The notes: a model not told the origin generated them from the letters alone. A stretch of DNA of 64,000 nt from Agrobacterium leguminum (GCF_015704895.1 NZ_JADQWB010000005.1:124001-188000); one strand, 5' to 3'. Numbered from the stretch's first letter, positions 1 to 8,764 are shown. Made by a program: numbers and translations.

Positions 1-1052
1 GCCCGCCATTCTGCAGGAAGCGGTCGGCGATCAGGCCCGCATTCTGGCGCAGCGCCAGTTCGATTTCATTGGCCGTTTCCGGATTGTCGCGCAGGAATAT
101 CTTGGCGTTTTCACGCCCCTGCCCCAGACGCTGGCTGTTATAGGAGAACCATGCACCGGACTTCTCGACGATACCGGCCTTCACGCCGAGATCGACAAGC
201 TCACCGGTCTTGGAAACGCCTTCGCCATACATGATGTCGAATTCCACCTGCTTGAAGGGCGGCGCCATCTTGTTCTTGACGACCTTGACACGCGTCTGGT
301 TGCCGACAACCTCTTCGCGCTCCTTGACGGCGCCGATACGGCGGATGTCGAGACGAACGGACGCATAGAACTTCAGCGCGTTACCGCCCGTCGTCGTTTC
401 CGGCGAACCGAACATGACGCCGATCTTCATGCGGATCTGGTTGATGAAGATCACCATGCACTTGGACTTGGAGATCGACGCGGTCAGCTTGCGCAACGCC
501 TGGCTCATCAAACGCGCTTGAAGACCCGGCAGGCTGTCGCCCATTTCACCTTCGATTTCCGCCCGCGGCGTCAACGCCGCAACGGAGTCGACGACCAGCA
601 CGTCAACCGCGCCGGAACGCACCAGCGTATCGGTGATTTCCAGCGCCTGTTCGCCCGTGTCGGGCTGCGAGATCAAAAGGCCCTGCAAATCCACACCGAG
701 CTTGCGGGCATAGACCGGATCGAGCGCATGTTCAGCATCCACGAAGGCGCAGATGCCGCCCTTCTTCTGGGCTTCGGCAATGGTCTGCAATGCCAGCGTC
801 GTCTTGCCCGAGCTTTCCGGACCATAAATTTCAATGATGCGCCCCTTCGGCAGACCGCCGATGCCGAGCGCGATATCCAGGCTGAGCGAACCCGTCGAAA
901 CGGTCTCCACTTCAACCACGTTTTCATTGGAACCGAGCTTCATGATCGATCCCTTGCCGAACGACCGTTCGATCTGGGAGAGCGCCGCTTCCAGTGCCTT
1001 GCTTTTATCCACCGATTTATCCTCTACGAGACGCAAAGAATTTTGTGCCATC
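1..1052 (-). CDS. recA: Recombinase RecA (3' end beyond window)
   Basis: RecA forms ATP-dependent filaments on single-stranded DNA, drives strand exchange in homologous recombination and triggers LexA self-cleavage in the SOS response. The visible 350 codons contain the Walker A motif GPESSGKTT near residues 77-85, the VDAEHALDP segment, the DSVAALTP Walker B region and the L2-loop [10 protein letters not shown]. The start ATG at 1050-1052 follows an AAGGTGG ribosome-binding site on the minus strand. The reading frame is open to base 1, so roughly the last dozen residues of a usual 360-residue alphaproteobacterial RecA are missing. It is transcribed alone and divergently from psuK. An SOS-type operator lies between its promoter elements (separate entries). 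Identification is secure. Confidence 0.97.
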
Positions 1053-1107
1053 CGAACCACCTTTAGGTTATTGAAGCCGCACAGGCAATGAAGCAGTATG
1101 GAAACGG

Positions 1108-1136
1108 TATGTACTCTATTTGTTCTCATTTCGCAA
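1108..1136 (-). promoter_or_regulatory. Candidate recA promoter
   Basis: On the minus strand a TTGCGA -35 (1131-1136) is followed after 17 bases by a TACATA -10 (1108-1113), about 55 bases upstream of the recA start. The spacing is ideal for the housekeeping sigma factor, although both hexamers are imperfect. The assignment is by inspection only. Confidence 0.5.
1111..1125 (-). promoter_or_regulatory. Candidate LexA (SOS) operator of recA
   Basis: The plus-strand sequence reads GTAC-N7-GTTC. The alphaproteobacterial LexA box known from the literature is the direct repeat GTTC-N7-GTTC, so this site has one mismatch. It sits between the -35 and -10 of the candidate recA promoter, where LexA binding would block RNA polymerase. 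Position and near-match support the call. Confidence 0.6.
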
Positions 1137-1297
1137 GACTGAGCCAGCATATTGAAAACAAATAGCGATAAGTCGTTTGTTCTGCTTTCGTTTTTCCGTG
1201 CCCGGCCCATGGCCGCAAACCGGATGCGAGGTCAGGAAGACGTCAGTTTAGGCCGAATCGTCCGGTCTTTCCATCCGCCAAAGAGGGAAACGCAAGC

Positions 1298-2239
1298 GTG
1301 AAGAAAATACTCGTTCTGGGCGGCGCGCATATCGACAGGCGCGGCATGATCGAGACTGAGACGGCGCCCGGCGCGAGCAACCCCGGCTCCTGGATGGAAG
1401 AGGCCGGCGGCGGCGGTTTCAACGCCGCGCGCAATCTTTCCCGCCTCGGTTTTCAGGTCCGCATCATCGCCCCGCGCGGCGGCGACGTGACCGGCGAGGC
1501 GGTGGCGGAGGCCGCACGGCAGGCGGGCGTGGAAGACACACCCTTCACCTTCCTGGACCGCCGCACCCCAAGCTACACCGCCATTCTGGAGCGTGACGGC
1601 AATCTCGTCATCGCGCTTGCCGATATGGACCTCTATAAGCTCTTCACCCCGCGCCGCCTCAAGATACGCGCCGTGCGCGAGGCGATCACGGCGAGCGATA
1701 TCCTGCTCTGCGACGCCAATCTGCCGGAAGACACGCTGACCGCACTCGGCCTCGTCGCCCGCGCCTGCGAGAAACCGCTGGCGGCCATCGCCATATCCCC
1801 CGCCAAGGCGGTGAAGCTTAAAGCGGCGCTCGGCGATATCGACATCCTCTTCATGAACGAGGCGGAAGCCCGCGCGCTGACCGGCGAGACGACGGCCAAT
1901 GTTCGCGACTGGCCCGACATCCTGCGCAAGGCCGGGCTTGCCGGCGGCGTCGTTACCCGCGGCGCAAGCGAGGTGGTGGCCTTCAGCAGGACGGAAACGG
2001 CGATCCTCCACCCGCCCCTCATCCGCGAGGTGAAGGACGTGACCGGCGCGGGCGACGCCATGGCGTCGGGTTATCTCGCCGCCATCGCCGAGGGAAAGAC
2101 GATTGCGGAAGCGTTGAGGCAAGGCGCGGCGGCGGCAGCCATCACCGTGCAATCGCCCTTCGCCACCTCCCAGGACCTATCAAAAGACAGTGTCGAAGCG
2201 ATGTTGGGGCTTGTTCCCCAGGCTGAAATGCTGGCATGA
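1298..2239 (+). CDS. psuK: Pseudouridine kinase (PfkB family)
   Basis: This 313-residue PfkB/ribokinase-family sugar kinase probably phosphorylates pseudouridine to pseudouridine 5'-phosphate, the first step of cytoplasmic pseudouridine catabolism. The N-terminal VLGGAHIDRRG resembles the PfkB start, GGGGFNAARNLSRLG resembles PfkB signature 1, and DVTGAGDAMASGYLAA near residues 248-263 is PfkB signature 2 with the catalytic Asp. The GTG start at 1298 is preceded by AGAGGGAAA at good spacing. Substrate assignment rests on context: the next gene, psuG, overlaps or nearly overlaps it and encodes the glycosidase that uses its product. Without that neighbour only a generic PfkB kinase could be claimed. 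Confidence 0.88.
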   Translation: MKKILVLGGAHIDRRGMIETETAPGASNPGSWMEEAGGGGFNAARNLSRLGFQVRIIAPRGGDVTGEAVAEAARQAGVEDTPFTFLDRRTPSYTAILERDGNLVIALADMDLYKLFTPRRLKIRAVREAITASDILLCDANLPEDTLTALGLVARACEKPLAAIAISPAKAVKLKAALGDIDILFMNEAEARALTGETTANVRDWPDILRKAGLAGGVVTRGASEVVAFSRTETAILHPPLIREVKDVTGAGDAMASGYLAAIAEGKTIAEALRQGAAAAAITVQSPFATSQDLSKDSVEAMLGLVPQAEMLA

Positions 2240-2268
2240 ACCCGCTTTTAAAAACTGGAACAGATGAA

Positions 2269-3192
2269 ATGACCCGCCCTATCTCCCCGCTCCTGCCCAT
2301 CGTCTATTCTCAGGAAGTCGCCGCCGCCAAGCAGCGCGGTGCGCCTATCGTGGCACTTGAATCGACCATCATCACCCACGGCATGCCCTATCCCGGCAAT
2401 ATCGAGATGGCGGAAAGCGTCGAACAGATCATCCGCGATCAGGGTGCGGTTCCGGCCACCATCGCAGTCATTCACGGCACCCTGCATATCGGCCTTGAGA
2501 AAGACCAGCTCGAAGCGCTTGCCCAGACCACTGACGCCATGAAGGTCTCGCGCGCCGATATCGCCTTTGCGATCGCCGAGCGCCGCACCGGCGCCACCAC
2601 GGTGGCCGCCACCATGATCGCCGCCGCCCGCGCCGGCATCCGCGTTTTCGCCACCGGCGGCATCGGCGGCGTGCACAAGGGCGCGGAAGAGACCTTCGAC
2701 ATCTCCGCCGATCTGACCGAGCTTGCGAAGACCGGTGTGATCGTCGTCTGCGCCGGCGCCAAGGCCATTCTCGATATTCCGAAGACGCTCGAGGTTCTCG
2801 AAACCAATGGCGTGCCGGTCGTCACTTTCGGCTCGGAAGAATTCCCGGCTTTCTGGTCGCGCTCCTCCGGCCTGCCGAGCCCGCTCTCGCTCAACAGCCC
2901 GGCGGCAATCGCCAATTTCCAGACAACCCGCGAACAGCTGGGTATCGAGGGCGGTATGCTGGTGGCCAATCCCGTGCCGGAAGAGGACGAAATTCCGCGC
3001 GAGGAGATGGAAATCTACATCAACCGCGCCATCTCCCACGCCGAACGCGACGATATCACCGGCAAGGAAGTCACCCCCTACCTGCTCGGCGACATCTTCC
3101 GCCTGACGGATGGCCGCAGCCTGGAAACCAATATCGCGCTGGTGCGCAACAATGCGCAGCTGGCTGCGGAAATCGCGGTGGCGCTGAACTAA
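2269..3192 (+). CDS. psuG: Pseudouridine-5'-phosphate glycosidase
   Basis: PsuG splits pseudouridine 5'-phosphate into uracil and ribose 5-phosphate by breaking the C-C glycosidic bond. The 307-residue protein closely follows E. coli PsuG as I recall it: VALESTIITHGMPYPGN near the N-terminus, IGGVHKGAEETFDISADL in the middle and VVCAGAKAILDIPKTLE, including the conserved catalytic-site Lys and Asp residues of the family. I chose ATG 2269 because GGAAC lies upstream at workable spacing and the N-terminus then matches family length; an in-frame ATG at 2236 would add 11 residues and overlap psuK by 4 bases. The gene is co-transcribed with psuK. Confidence 0.93.
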   Translation: MTRPISPLLPIVYSQEVAAAKQRGAPIVALESTIITHGMPYPGNIEMAESVEQIIRDQGAVPATIAVIHGTLHIGLEKDQLEALAQTTDAMKVSRADIAFAIAERRTGATTVAATMIAAARAGIRVFATGGIGGVHKGAEETFDISADLTELAKTGVIVVCAGAKAILDIPKTLEVLETNGVPVVTFGSEEFPAFWSRSSGLPSPLSLNSPAAIANFQTTREQLGIEGGMLVANPVPEEDEIPREEMEIYINRAISHAERDDITGKEVTPYLLGDIFRLTDGRSLETNIALVRNNAQLAAEIAVALN

Positions 3193-3252
3193 CCGCCGGG
3201 TTTGGGATCATCCTCAAGTTTGCGGGTGACGGCAGGGTTCGAAAACCTCTCC

Positions 3253-3366
3253 TCCGTCATGCCGGACTAGATCCGGCATCCAGCCACGGCGTGTCTGCGC
3301 CGTGAAAGAGTCTTTCGTGATCAAGGACTTGATCACGCTGGACCCCGGATCTGGTCCGGGGTGGCA
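3253..3366. repeat. Rhizobial intergenic mosaic (RIME-like) element, copy 1
   Basis: The element starts with a GTCATGCCGGA...TCCGGCATCCAGCC stem, has an internal hairpin around GTGATCAAGGACTTGATCAC, and ends with CCCCGGATCTGGTCCGGGG. The same architecture recurs at 19397-19480, 24156-24288, 29622-29745 and 32646-32766 with different but self-complementary arms. It matches my memory of RIME-type repeats in Rhizobium and Agrobacterium. Confidence 0.7.
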
Positions 3367-3422
3367 GATTGCGGATGATCAAGCTTTGCCAAACGCCTCG
3401 GCGCTGGGGACATCGTAAGCAA

Positions 3423-3466
3423 CAAAAAGGCCCGGAGAGCCTGCGCTTTCCGGGCCTTTGTTTTTC
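3423..3466 (-). terminator. Intrinsic terminator (bidirectional) after the OmpA gene
   Basis: A GGCCCGGA...TCCGGGCC stem is flanked by A-rich and T-rich tracts on both sides. On the minus strand it lies just beyond the stop of the OmpA-domain gene; on the plus strand it could stop readthrough from psuG. Confidence 0.8.
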
Positions 3467-3478
3467 ATCAGAACCTAG

Positions 3479-5743
3479 TCACTTCTGGGCGACCGGCTTC
3501 ACCAGCGGCGTCACGCGGCGGATGGTGACGCGGCGGTTCTGCTGTTCCGGGCCGAGCGTCTGGACCTTCAGATAACGCTCGCCATAACCTTGCGTCGCGA
3601 GGTTTTCCGGCGGAATGCCGTAAACATCGGTCAAGACGTTGGCGACGGAAGCGGCGCGCTCGTCGGAAAGAACGAGGTTGCTTTCATCCGAGCCGACGGC
3701 GTCGGTATGGCCTTCGATCAGGAAGGTTTCACCCGGGTTCTTGTCCAGCGCCTTGTTGATTGCATCCGCCACCTTGCGCAGCGAGCGCGCCTGCGCCATC
3801 GGAATTTCCGCGCTGCCGGTGGCGAAGGTAATCGTATCGAGGTCGATACGGCGCACCTTGTCGCGGATACGGGCCGAATAACGCACTTCATCCAGCGAAT
3901 AAACACGCTCCACCGGCTCGACCGGCGGCTGTTCCAGGAAGCGGTAATAATCGCGGTCCGGATCGCTCGAGGTGTCGATGATGTAGTCCGTCACGGGAAT
4001 GCGCAGGCGCATCGGCGGCAGGTCGAGGCCCGGATCGCGATAGACGTAATCGCGGTCGGGATCTTCCATCAGCTCCGGCGCATAGAACAGCACATATTCG
4101 CGGCCGCGATCGTCGATGCGCGAGCGCTGGATCACGTCGCCATAACGGTTGCGGATGGTCACCACCTGCGTTCCGTCACGGCGCTCCACGGTTTCGCGGA
4201 CACGGCCGCCGGGCAGACGCTCGTAATAGGGCTCGCCGCCATCGCGGATGAAGCGCTGGTTGTCGTCGCCGCGCACCACGACGCGGTCGCCGAATTGCAG
4301 GATGATCGGCGCATCGCGGTCACGGTCACGCGGACGGCCTTCGCGCGGCTGCCATTCGCGCACGCCTTCCGGCCGCTCATATTGCGGGCGACGGTCGACA
4401 CGCTCGCCCTGCTGCGAGGTAATAGCTTCCATCTTGACGGGCGGCGGCGGGGCCTTGCCTTCGGCGGCGCCGGCGCGCTGCGCTTCGGCGTCCGAGGTCG
4501 GAACCTTCACGTCACCCGCCTGTTCGCGTTCGCGACGGCGCTCTTCGCGGGTCTGGCGGTTGCCGGAACGTTCCACCTCCTTGTCGCTGTCGAGAACGGC
4601 GGCGCCCTTGTCGACCGGCAGAATGACGGTATCGGCGGTCTTGGACGGGTCCTTGGCGATGGCCTTGGCCTTGTCCAGCTCTTCCTTCGTCATCGGCGGC
4701 GCTTCCGTCTGCGGAACAGCAACCTGATTGGGAACGGGTTCGCCGGCCGGCGCCTGTCCCGTTGTCGTACCGCTCGGCGGCGGCGTCGGCGCGCCTGGCA
4801 GCGGGGCTGCGGGTTCGGTTCTGCCCTGACCCTCTACCGGCGGCTGTTCCGAAGGCTGACGGCCCGGTGCGGGGTTTGGCTGGGCTTCAGGTGCCGGCGG
4901 ACGCGCGGGCGTCGGCGCTTCGGTCGGAACCGGTGCTTCCTTCGCAGCGGGCTCGGGGGCGGCCGGCTTTTTCTCCGGAACGGCTTTTTCGGCCGGTTCG
5001 GCTTTCTGTTCCGGGGCCTTTTCCTCTACCGGTGGCTTTTTGGCGGGTGCCGGTTCGCGGGGCTTGGCCGGCTCGCCGGCATTTTCAGGGCGTGCTGCGG
5101 GCTCCTGTTCGGCAGCGGGTTCCTTCGCGCGCTCCTTGCGGGGACGCTCGGGACGCTGCTCGCCCTCACCTGCGGGCTGCTCGGCCCGTTCCGGCTTGCG
5201 CGGACGTTCCTTCGGCTGCTCTTCGGCAGGTGCGGCTTCGGGCGCGGCCTCGCGCTGGCGTGCGGGGCGCTGTTCGCCCTCGCCCTGCGGCTCCTGTGCG
5301 CGTTCGGGTTTGCGGGGACGCTCCTGCGGCTGCTCGGCCGGCGCAGGCTCCGGGCGAGCCTCACGCTGCTGCGGTTCCCGCTGGGGTTCGGGCTGCGGTT
5401 CCCGCTGCGGCTCAGGGCGCGGTTCGGCAGGCGCGGCTTCGCGCTTGGGCTCCGGTTCACGCTGCGGCTCCGGCGCACGCTCCTGTCGTTGCGGCTCGGC
5501 CTGCGGCTGCGCCTCTTCGGCCTGCTTGCGACGCTTGCGCAGTTCCTCTTCCGGGTTCGGCTCTTCCGGCTGTGCCTGCGCCAAAATCACCCGGCCGGTC
5601 GCAGCATCGCCGGGAAGCGCCTGCGACACGGGCGTCTGCGCCCGCGCAGCACCGGCAAAACCGGCCGCGGCCGGCTCCACAGCAATCGCCAGCGACATGA
5701 GGGGGAAAACCACCCCCGTCAGCAATGTGTTCTTCTTCAGCAT
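3479..5743 (-). CDS. OmpA-domain envelope protein with a long Pro/Glu/Arg-rich region
   Basis: The 754-residue protein has a signal-like N-terminus with cleavage probably near AARAQ (residue 36). A roughly 230-residue low-complexity region follows, dominated by Pro, Glu, Arg, Gln and Ala with recurring units such as QREPEP and ERPRKPERA. A charged middle segment (DRDRDAPIILQFGDRVVVRG) precedes a C-terminal OmpA-like peptidoglycan-binding domain near residues 640-750, recognised by TFATGSAEI, IEGHTDAVGSDESNL, LSDERA and NRRVTIR. Known OmpA domains tether the outer membrane to peptidoglycan. I chose the ATG at 5741-5743 because GAGGAAA precedes it and a signal peptide begins there; an upstream ATG at 5788 lacks this. 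It is monocistronic. The long low-complexity frame also creates a long antisense reading frame, which I do not regard as a gene. Confidence 0.87.
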   Translation of the reverse strand: MLKKNTLLTGVVFPLMSLAIAVEPAAAGFAGAARAQTPVSQALPGDAATGRVILAQAQPEEPNPEEELRKRRKQAEEAQPQAEPQRQERAPEPQREPEPKREAAPAEPRPEPQREPQPEPQREPQQREARPEPAPAEQPQERPRKPERAQEPQGEGEQRPARQREAAPEAAPAEEQPKERPRKPERAEQPAGEGEQRPERPRKERAKEPAAEQEPAARPENAGEPAKPREPAPAKKPPVEEKAPEQKAEPAEKAVPEKKPAAPEPAAKEAPVPTEAPTPARPPAPEAQPNPAPGRQPSEQPPVEGQGRTEPAAPLPGAPTPPPSGTTTGQAPAGEPVPNQVAVPQTEAPPMTKEELDKAKAIAKDPSKTADTVILPVDKGAAVLDSDKEVERSGNRQTREERRREREQAGDVKVPTSDAEAQRAGAAEGKAPPPPVKMEAITSQQGERVDRRPQYERPEGVREWQPREGRPRDRDRDAPIILQFGDRVVVRGDDNQRFIRDGGEPYYERLPGGRVRETVERRDGTQVVTIRNRYGDVIQRSRIDDRGREYVLFYAPELMEDPDRDYVYRDPGLDLPPMRLRIPVTDYIIDTSSDPDRDYYRFLEQPPVEPVERVYSLDEVRYSARIRDKVRRIDLDTITFATGSAEIPMAQARSLRKVADAINKALDKNPGETFLIEGHTDAVGSDESNLVLSDERAASVANVLTDVYGIPPENLATQGYGERYLKVQTLGPEQQNRRVTIRRVTPLVKPVAQK

Positions 5744-5925
5744 CGGTGTTTCCTCATCTGCCATTATTGGTCGCCAGTCTTGCGACATCGTGATTCCGGC
5801 TGCGCGTGCAGGCGCTGGTCAACGCCTCGCACAGGCTTCGGTTCCCATGATGGACAAAGCCTTCTGTACCGGAAATGAACAGATCAAGGCGTTTTCGTGG
5901 AAGCTCTGCGGCACAATCGCGGTCA

Positions 5926-5954
5926 CTAATATTGCAGTTGCATTTTTTGACCAA
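5926..5954 (-). promoter_or_regulatory. Candidate promoter for the OmpA-domain gene
   Basis: On the minus strand, TTGGTC (5949-5954) and TATTAG (5926-5931) are separated by 17 bases. This implies a leader of about 175 bases. The rest of the 336-base gap (5744-6079) shows no gene that I can support; it must also hold the promoter of the amino-acid transporter genes. Confidence 0.4.
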
Positions 5955-6079
5955 CCGGATGAATAATCGCATCCGCGCTGAAGGCTACAGGCGGTATCAT
6001 CCGCTGCGCCCTGCGCCCATGGCGTCCGCACTGAAAACAACAACAGACCGCGGATGAACGACCAAAAGAGAGGATCGAA

Positions 6080-6853
6080 ATGCCTATTTCCACCCGTCTG
6101 CTCGCAGCCGTATCGATTGCCGCCATCTCGCTGTTTTCCGGCGCAGCCCTCGCGCAGGACAAGATCGTCATCGGCACCGAAGGCGCCTATCCGCCCTTCA
6201 ACAATCTCGAAGCCGACGGCACGCTGACCGGCTTCGACATCGACATCGCCAAGGCGCTGTGCGAACAAATGAAGGCCGAGTGCACCTTCGTTACCAATGA
6301 CTGGGACGGCATCATTCCCGCCCTTCAGGCCAAGAAGTTTGACGCCATCATCGCGTCCATGTCGATCACGCCCGAGCGTCTCGAGAAGGTCGACTTCTCC
6401 AAGAAATATTACAACACCCCGCCGGCCATCGCCGTGCCGAAGGATTCGCCGATCAAGTCCGTCGACGATCTGAAGGGCAAGTCGCTCGGCGCGCAGGGTT
6501 CCACCACCCATTCCAACTATGCCGAAAAGCATTTCCCGGATGCCGACGTGAAGATGTATCCGACCGCCGACGAATATAAGCTCGACATCGCCAATGGCCG
6601 TATCGACGCCGTCATCGACGATATCGTCGTTCTGTCGGAATGGCTGAAGACGGATGCTGGCGCCTGCTGCAAGATCCTGACGCCGCTTCCGGTCGATGTC
6701 GAGATCAACGGCAATGGCGCGGGCGTCGCCGTCCGCAAGGGTGACACGGCGCTTGCCGACAAGTTCACCGCCGCCATCGCCGGCATTCGCGCCAGCGGCA
6801 AGTATCAGGAGATCAACAAAAAATACTTCGATTTCGACGTTTACGGCGAGTAA
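6080..6853 (+). CDS. Polar amino-acid ABC transporter, periplasmic binding protein
   Basis: This 257-residue family-3 solute-binding protein captures a polar or basic amino acid in the periplasm. A cleavable signal peptide (MPISTRLLAAVSIAAISLFS) ends near ALAQ at residue 22. The mature protein shows GTEGAYPPFNNLEADGTLTG, FDIDIAKALCEQM, NDWDGIIPALQAKKFDAII and SITPERLEKVDFSKKYY, all typical of the lysine/arginine/ornithine/histidine group. Paired cysteines (GACCK, residues 196-197) lie in the second lobe. GAGAGGA precedes the ATG. Two permease genes follow, separated by an intrinsic terminator. The exact ligand cannot be read from sequence. Confidence 0.93.
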   Translation: MPISTRLLAAVSIAAISLFSGAALAQDKIVIGTEGAYPPFNNLEADGTLTGFDIDIAKALCEQMKAECTFVTNDWDGIIPALQAKKFDAIIASMSITPERLEKVDFSKKYYNTPPAIAVPKDSPIKSVDDLKGKSLGAQGSTTHSNYAEKHFPDADVKMYPTADEYKLDIANGRIDAVIDDIVVLSEWLKTDAGACCKILTPLPVDVEINGNGAGVAVRKGDTALADKFTAAIAGIRASGKYQEINKKYFDFDVYGE

Positions 6854-6878
6854 GCCCGTTCGATCTGTTGAAATCTCG

Positions 6879-6914
6879 TGGCGGAAGGCTTGCCCTTCCG
6901 CCATTTTTGTTTGA
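6879..6914 (+). terminator. Intrinsic terminator between binding protein and permeases
   Basis: A perfect 10-base stem TGGCGGAAGG / CCTTCCGCCA (6880-6889 and 6895-6904) is followed by TTTTTGTTT. It lies 26 bases after the binding-protein stop and before the first permease, so it is probably a partial terminator giving excess binding protein over membrane components. Confidence 0.85.
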
Positions 6915-6965
6915 AAACGTCACGATAACAATCACGGCGGCTTAAGACCGCAGGGGAAAATTGGC

Positions 6966-7769
6966 ATGAGCGGAGCATTTTCCGCCATAGGTGCGTTCTG
7001 GACCTATGTCTCGACACTTCTCGATCCCTTTTGCGGGCCGGTCGGTCTCTTCTCGCTTTTCGGAAACGGCACCCTGGTCGCCTGCGGCGATGCGGGCTGG
7101 GGCGATGAAATCGCCTTCGGCGTCAAGGTCACCATCTCGCTGGCGCTTGCCACCCTGCCCGTCGGGCTGCTGATCGGTTTCCTCATCGCGCTCGCCGCAC
7201 AATCGGAAGAAAAATCGCTGCGGCTGGCCACCGGCATCTACACCACCATCTTCCGCGGCCTGCCGGAACTGCTGACGCTCTTCATCGTCTATTACGGCAT
7301 TCAGATGCTGCTGCAATCGGTGGCCGGTTATGTCGGCATCACCGGTCCGGTCGAGATCAACGCATTCGTGGCGGGCATGGTGGCGCTGTCCGTGGTGTTT
7401 TCGTCCTATGCGTCCGAAGTGCTGCTCTCCGCCTTCAAGGCCATACCGAAGGGGCAATATGAGGCCGGCGCGGCACTGGGGCTTTCGCGGGGCCGCACCA
7501 TGGTGCTCATCATCATTCCGCAGCTGGTCAGGATCGCCCTTCCCGGCATGACCAATCTCTGGGTCATCCTGCTCAAAGACACGTCCTACGTCTCGATCAT
7601 CGGCCTTGCCGATATCGTTCGCCAGACCGGCATCGCCGCCCGCGTCAGCAAGGAAGCCTTCTTCTTCTACAGCATCGCCTGCCTGCTCTACCTCATCCTC
7701 GCGCTGCTTTCGTCCATCGGCATCGGCTTCATCGATCGCTGGTCGCGCAAATCGGAGGTGAGCCGATGA
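6966..7769 (+). CDS. Polar amino-acid ABC transporter permease (HisQ-like)
   Basis: The 267-residue inner-membrane permease belongs to the His/Glu/Gln/Arg/opine family. About five hydrophobic helices are seen, and the cytoplasmic EAA loop reads YEAGAALGLSRGRTMVLIIIPQ near residues 165-186, the site that docks on the ATPase. VTISLALATLPVGLLIGF is the family N-terminal TM segment. A region around residues 25-45 (GPVGLFSLFGNG...) is an extra periplasmic loop relative to the shorter HisQ proteins. Its stop overlaps the next permease start by 4 bases (ATGA), so the two are translationally coupled. No ATPase gene is linked. Confidence 0.92.
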   Translation: MSGAFSAIGAFWTYVSTLLDPFCGPVGLFSLFGNGTLVACGDAGWGDEIAFGVKVTISLALATLPVGLLIGFLIALAAQSEEKSLRLATGIYTTIFRGLPELLTLFIVYYGIQMLLQSVAGYVGITGPVEINAFVAGMVALSVVFSSYASEVLLSAFKAIPKGQYEAGAALGLSRGRTMVLIIIPQLVRIALPGMTNLWVILLKDTSYVSIIGLADIVRQTGIAARVSKEAFFFYSIACLLYLILALLSSIGIGFIDRWSRKSEVSR

Positions 7770-8596
7770 GCCATATTCAGGAACTCATTCCACCCCGCCC
7801 CGCCCCGGCCGTTGCGGACAAGCCGCTCAATATTTCGCGCATCGTCGGCATCGCCGTCATCACGCTCTGGCTGCTGCTCGCCGCTGCGCTGATCTTCGCC
7901 ATGATCGAAGGCTGGGACTGGGACAAATTCCAGCGTTACGGGCCGCGCTATATCGACGGTCTCATCACCACCATCACCCTCGTCGGCAGTTCGATCATTC
8001 TCGGCGCCATTCTTTCCGTGCCGATCGCCTTCGGCCGCATGTCGGAAAACCGCATCGTCGGCGCGCTGGCCTATGCCTATGTCTACGTCTTCCGCAGCAC
8101 GCCGCTTCTGGCGCAGCTTTTCCTGATCTATTACGGCCTCGGCAGTTTCCGCCAGGGGCTGGAAACCGTCGGCCTGTGGTGGTTCTTCCGCGAGGCCTGG
8201 TATTGCGGCCTGTTGTCGCTCACCCTCAACACTGCCGCCTATCAGGCCGAAATCCTGCGCGGCGCGATCCGCAGCGTGCCGCGCGGCCAGCATGAGGGCG
8301 CCGCCTCGCTCGGCCTGTCGAAACTCGTCACCTTCCGCAAGATCATCCTGCCCCAGGCGCTCATCGTGGCGCTGCGTCCCTATGGCAACGAAATCATCCT
8401 GATGATCAAGGGTTCGGCGGTGGTCTCCATCGTCACGGTCTTCGACCTGATGGGCCAGACCCGCTACGCCTTTTCCCGCACCTTCGACTATCAGGCCTAT
8501 CTCTGGGCCGCGATCTTCTACCTGACGATCGTCGAAACGCTGCGGCATGTCTGGGCATGGCTGGAAGCCCGCCTGACCCACCATCTCAAGCGCTAG
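7766..8596 (+). CDS. Polar amino-acid ABC transporter permease (HisM-like)
   Basis: The 276-residue partner permease has a first hydrophobic segment near residues 28-48, then the core starting at GLITTITLVGSSIILGAIL. AYVYVFRSTPLLAQLFLIYYG is a hallmark of the HisM/GlnP group, and the EAA loop is QHEGAASLGLSKLVTFRKIILPQ. It overlaps the preceding permease by 4 bases and presumably heterodimerises with it. The next gene downstream (usg) is unrelated, so the importer must borrow an ATPase encoded elsewhere. The ligand is not determinable. Confidence 0.92.
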   Translation: MSHIQELIPPRPAPAVADKPLNISRIVGIAVITLWLLLAAALIFAMIEGWDWDKFQRYGPRYIDGLITTITLVGSSIILGAILSVPIAFGRMSENRIVGALAYAYVYVFRSTPLLAQLFLIYYGLGSFRQGLETVGLWWFFREAWYCGLLSLTLNTAAYQAEILRGAIRSVPRGQHEGAASLGLSKLVTFRKIILPQALIVALRPYGNEIILMIKGSAVVSIVTVFDLMGQTRYAFSRTFDYQAYLWAAIFYLTIVETLRHVWAWLEARLTHHLKR

Positions 8597-8764
8597 TCGC
8601 AACGTTGGCAGCACTCATCAATGAAGGCTGCCAACATTTTGAAAAATATAAATATTTTGTGACAACCCATGTCTTTGGCAAGCTTGGATTAACCATGACG
8701 TGTTCCCATATTCGATACAGCGGTAACGCTGTGATCGGCAATCATGGAAACGGGAACCGCCGTC

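Noticed and set aside
3253-3366. RIME-like unit as an insertion sequence end or transposon remnant
   Set aside because: No transposase gene, no target duplication visible, and the same unit recurs as a short intergenic element.
3590-5878. A 762-codon open frame on the plus strand opposite the OmpA-domain gene
   Set aside because: It is the complement of a GC-rich, repeat-coding gene; the product is Arg/Gly/Phe-rich with no recognisable domain, and the minus-strand gene has a signal peptide and an OmpA domain.
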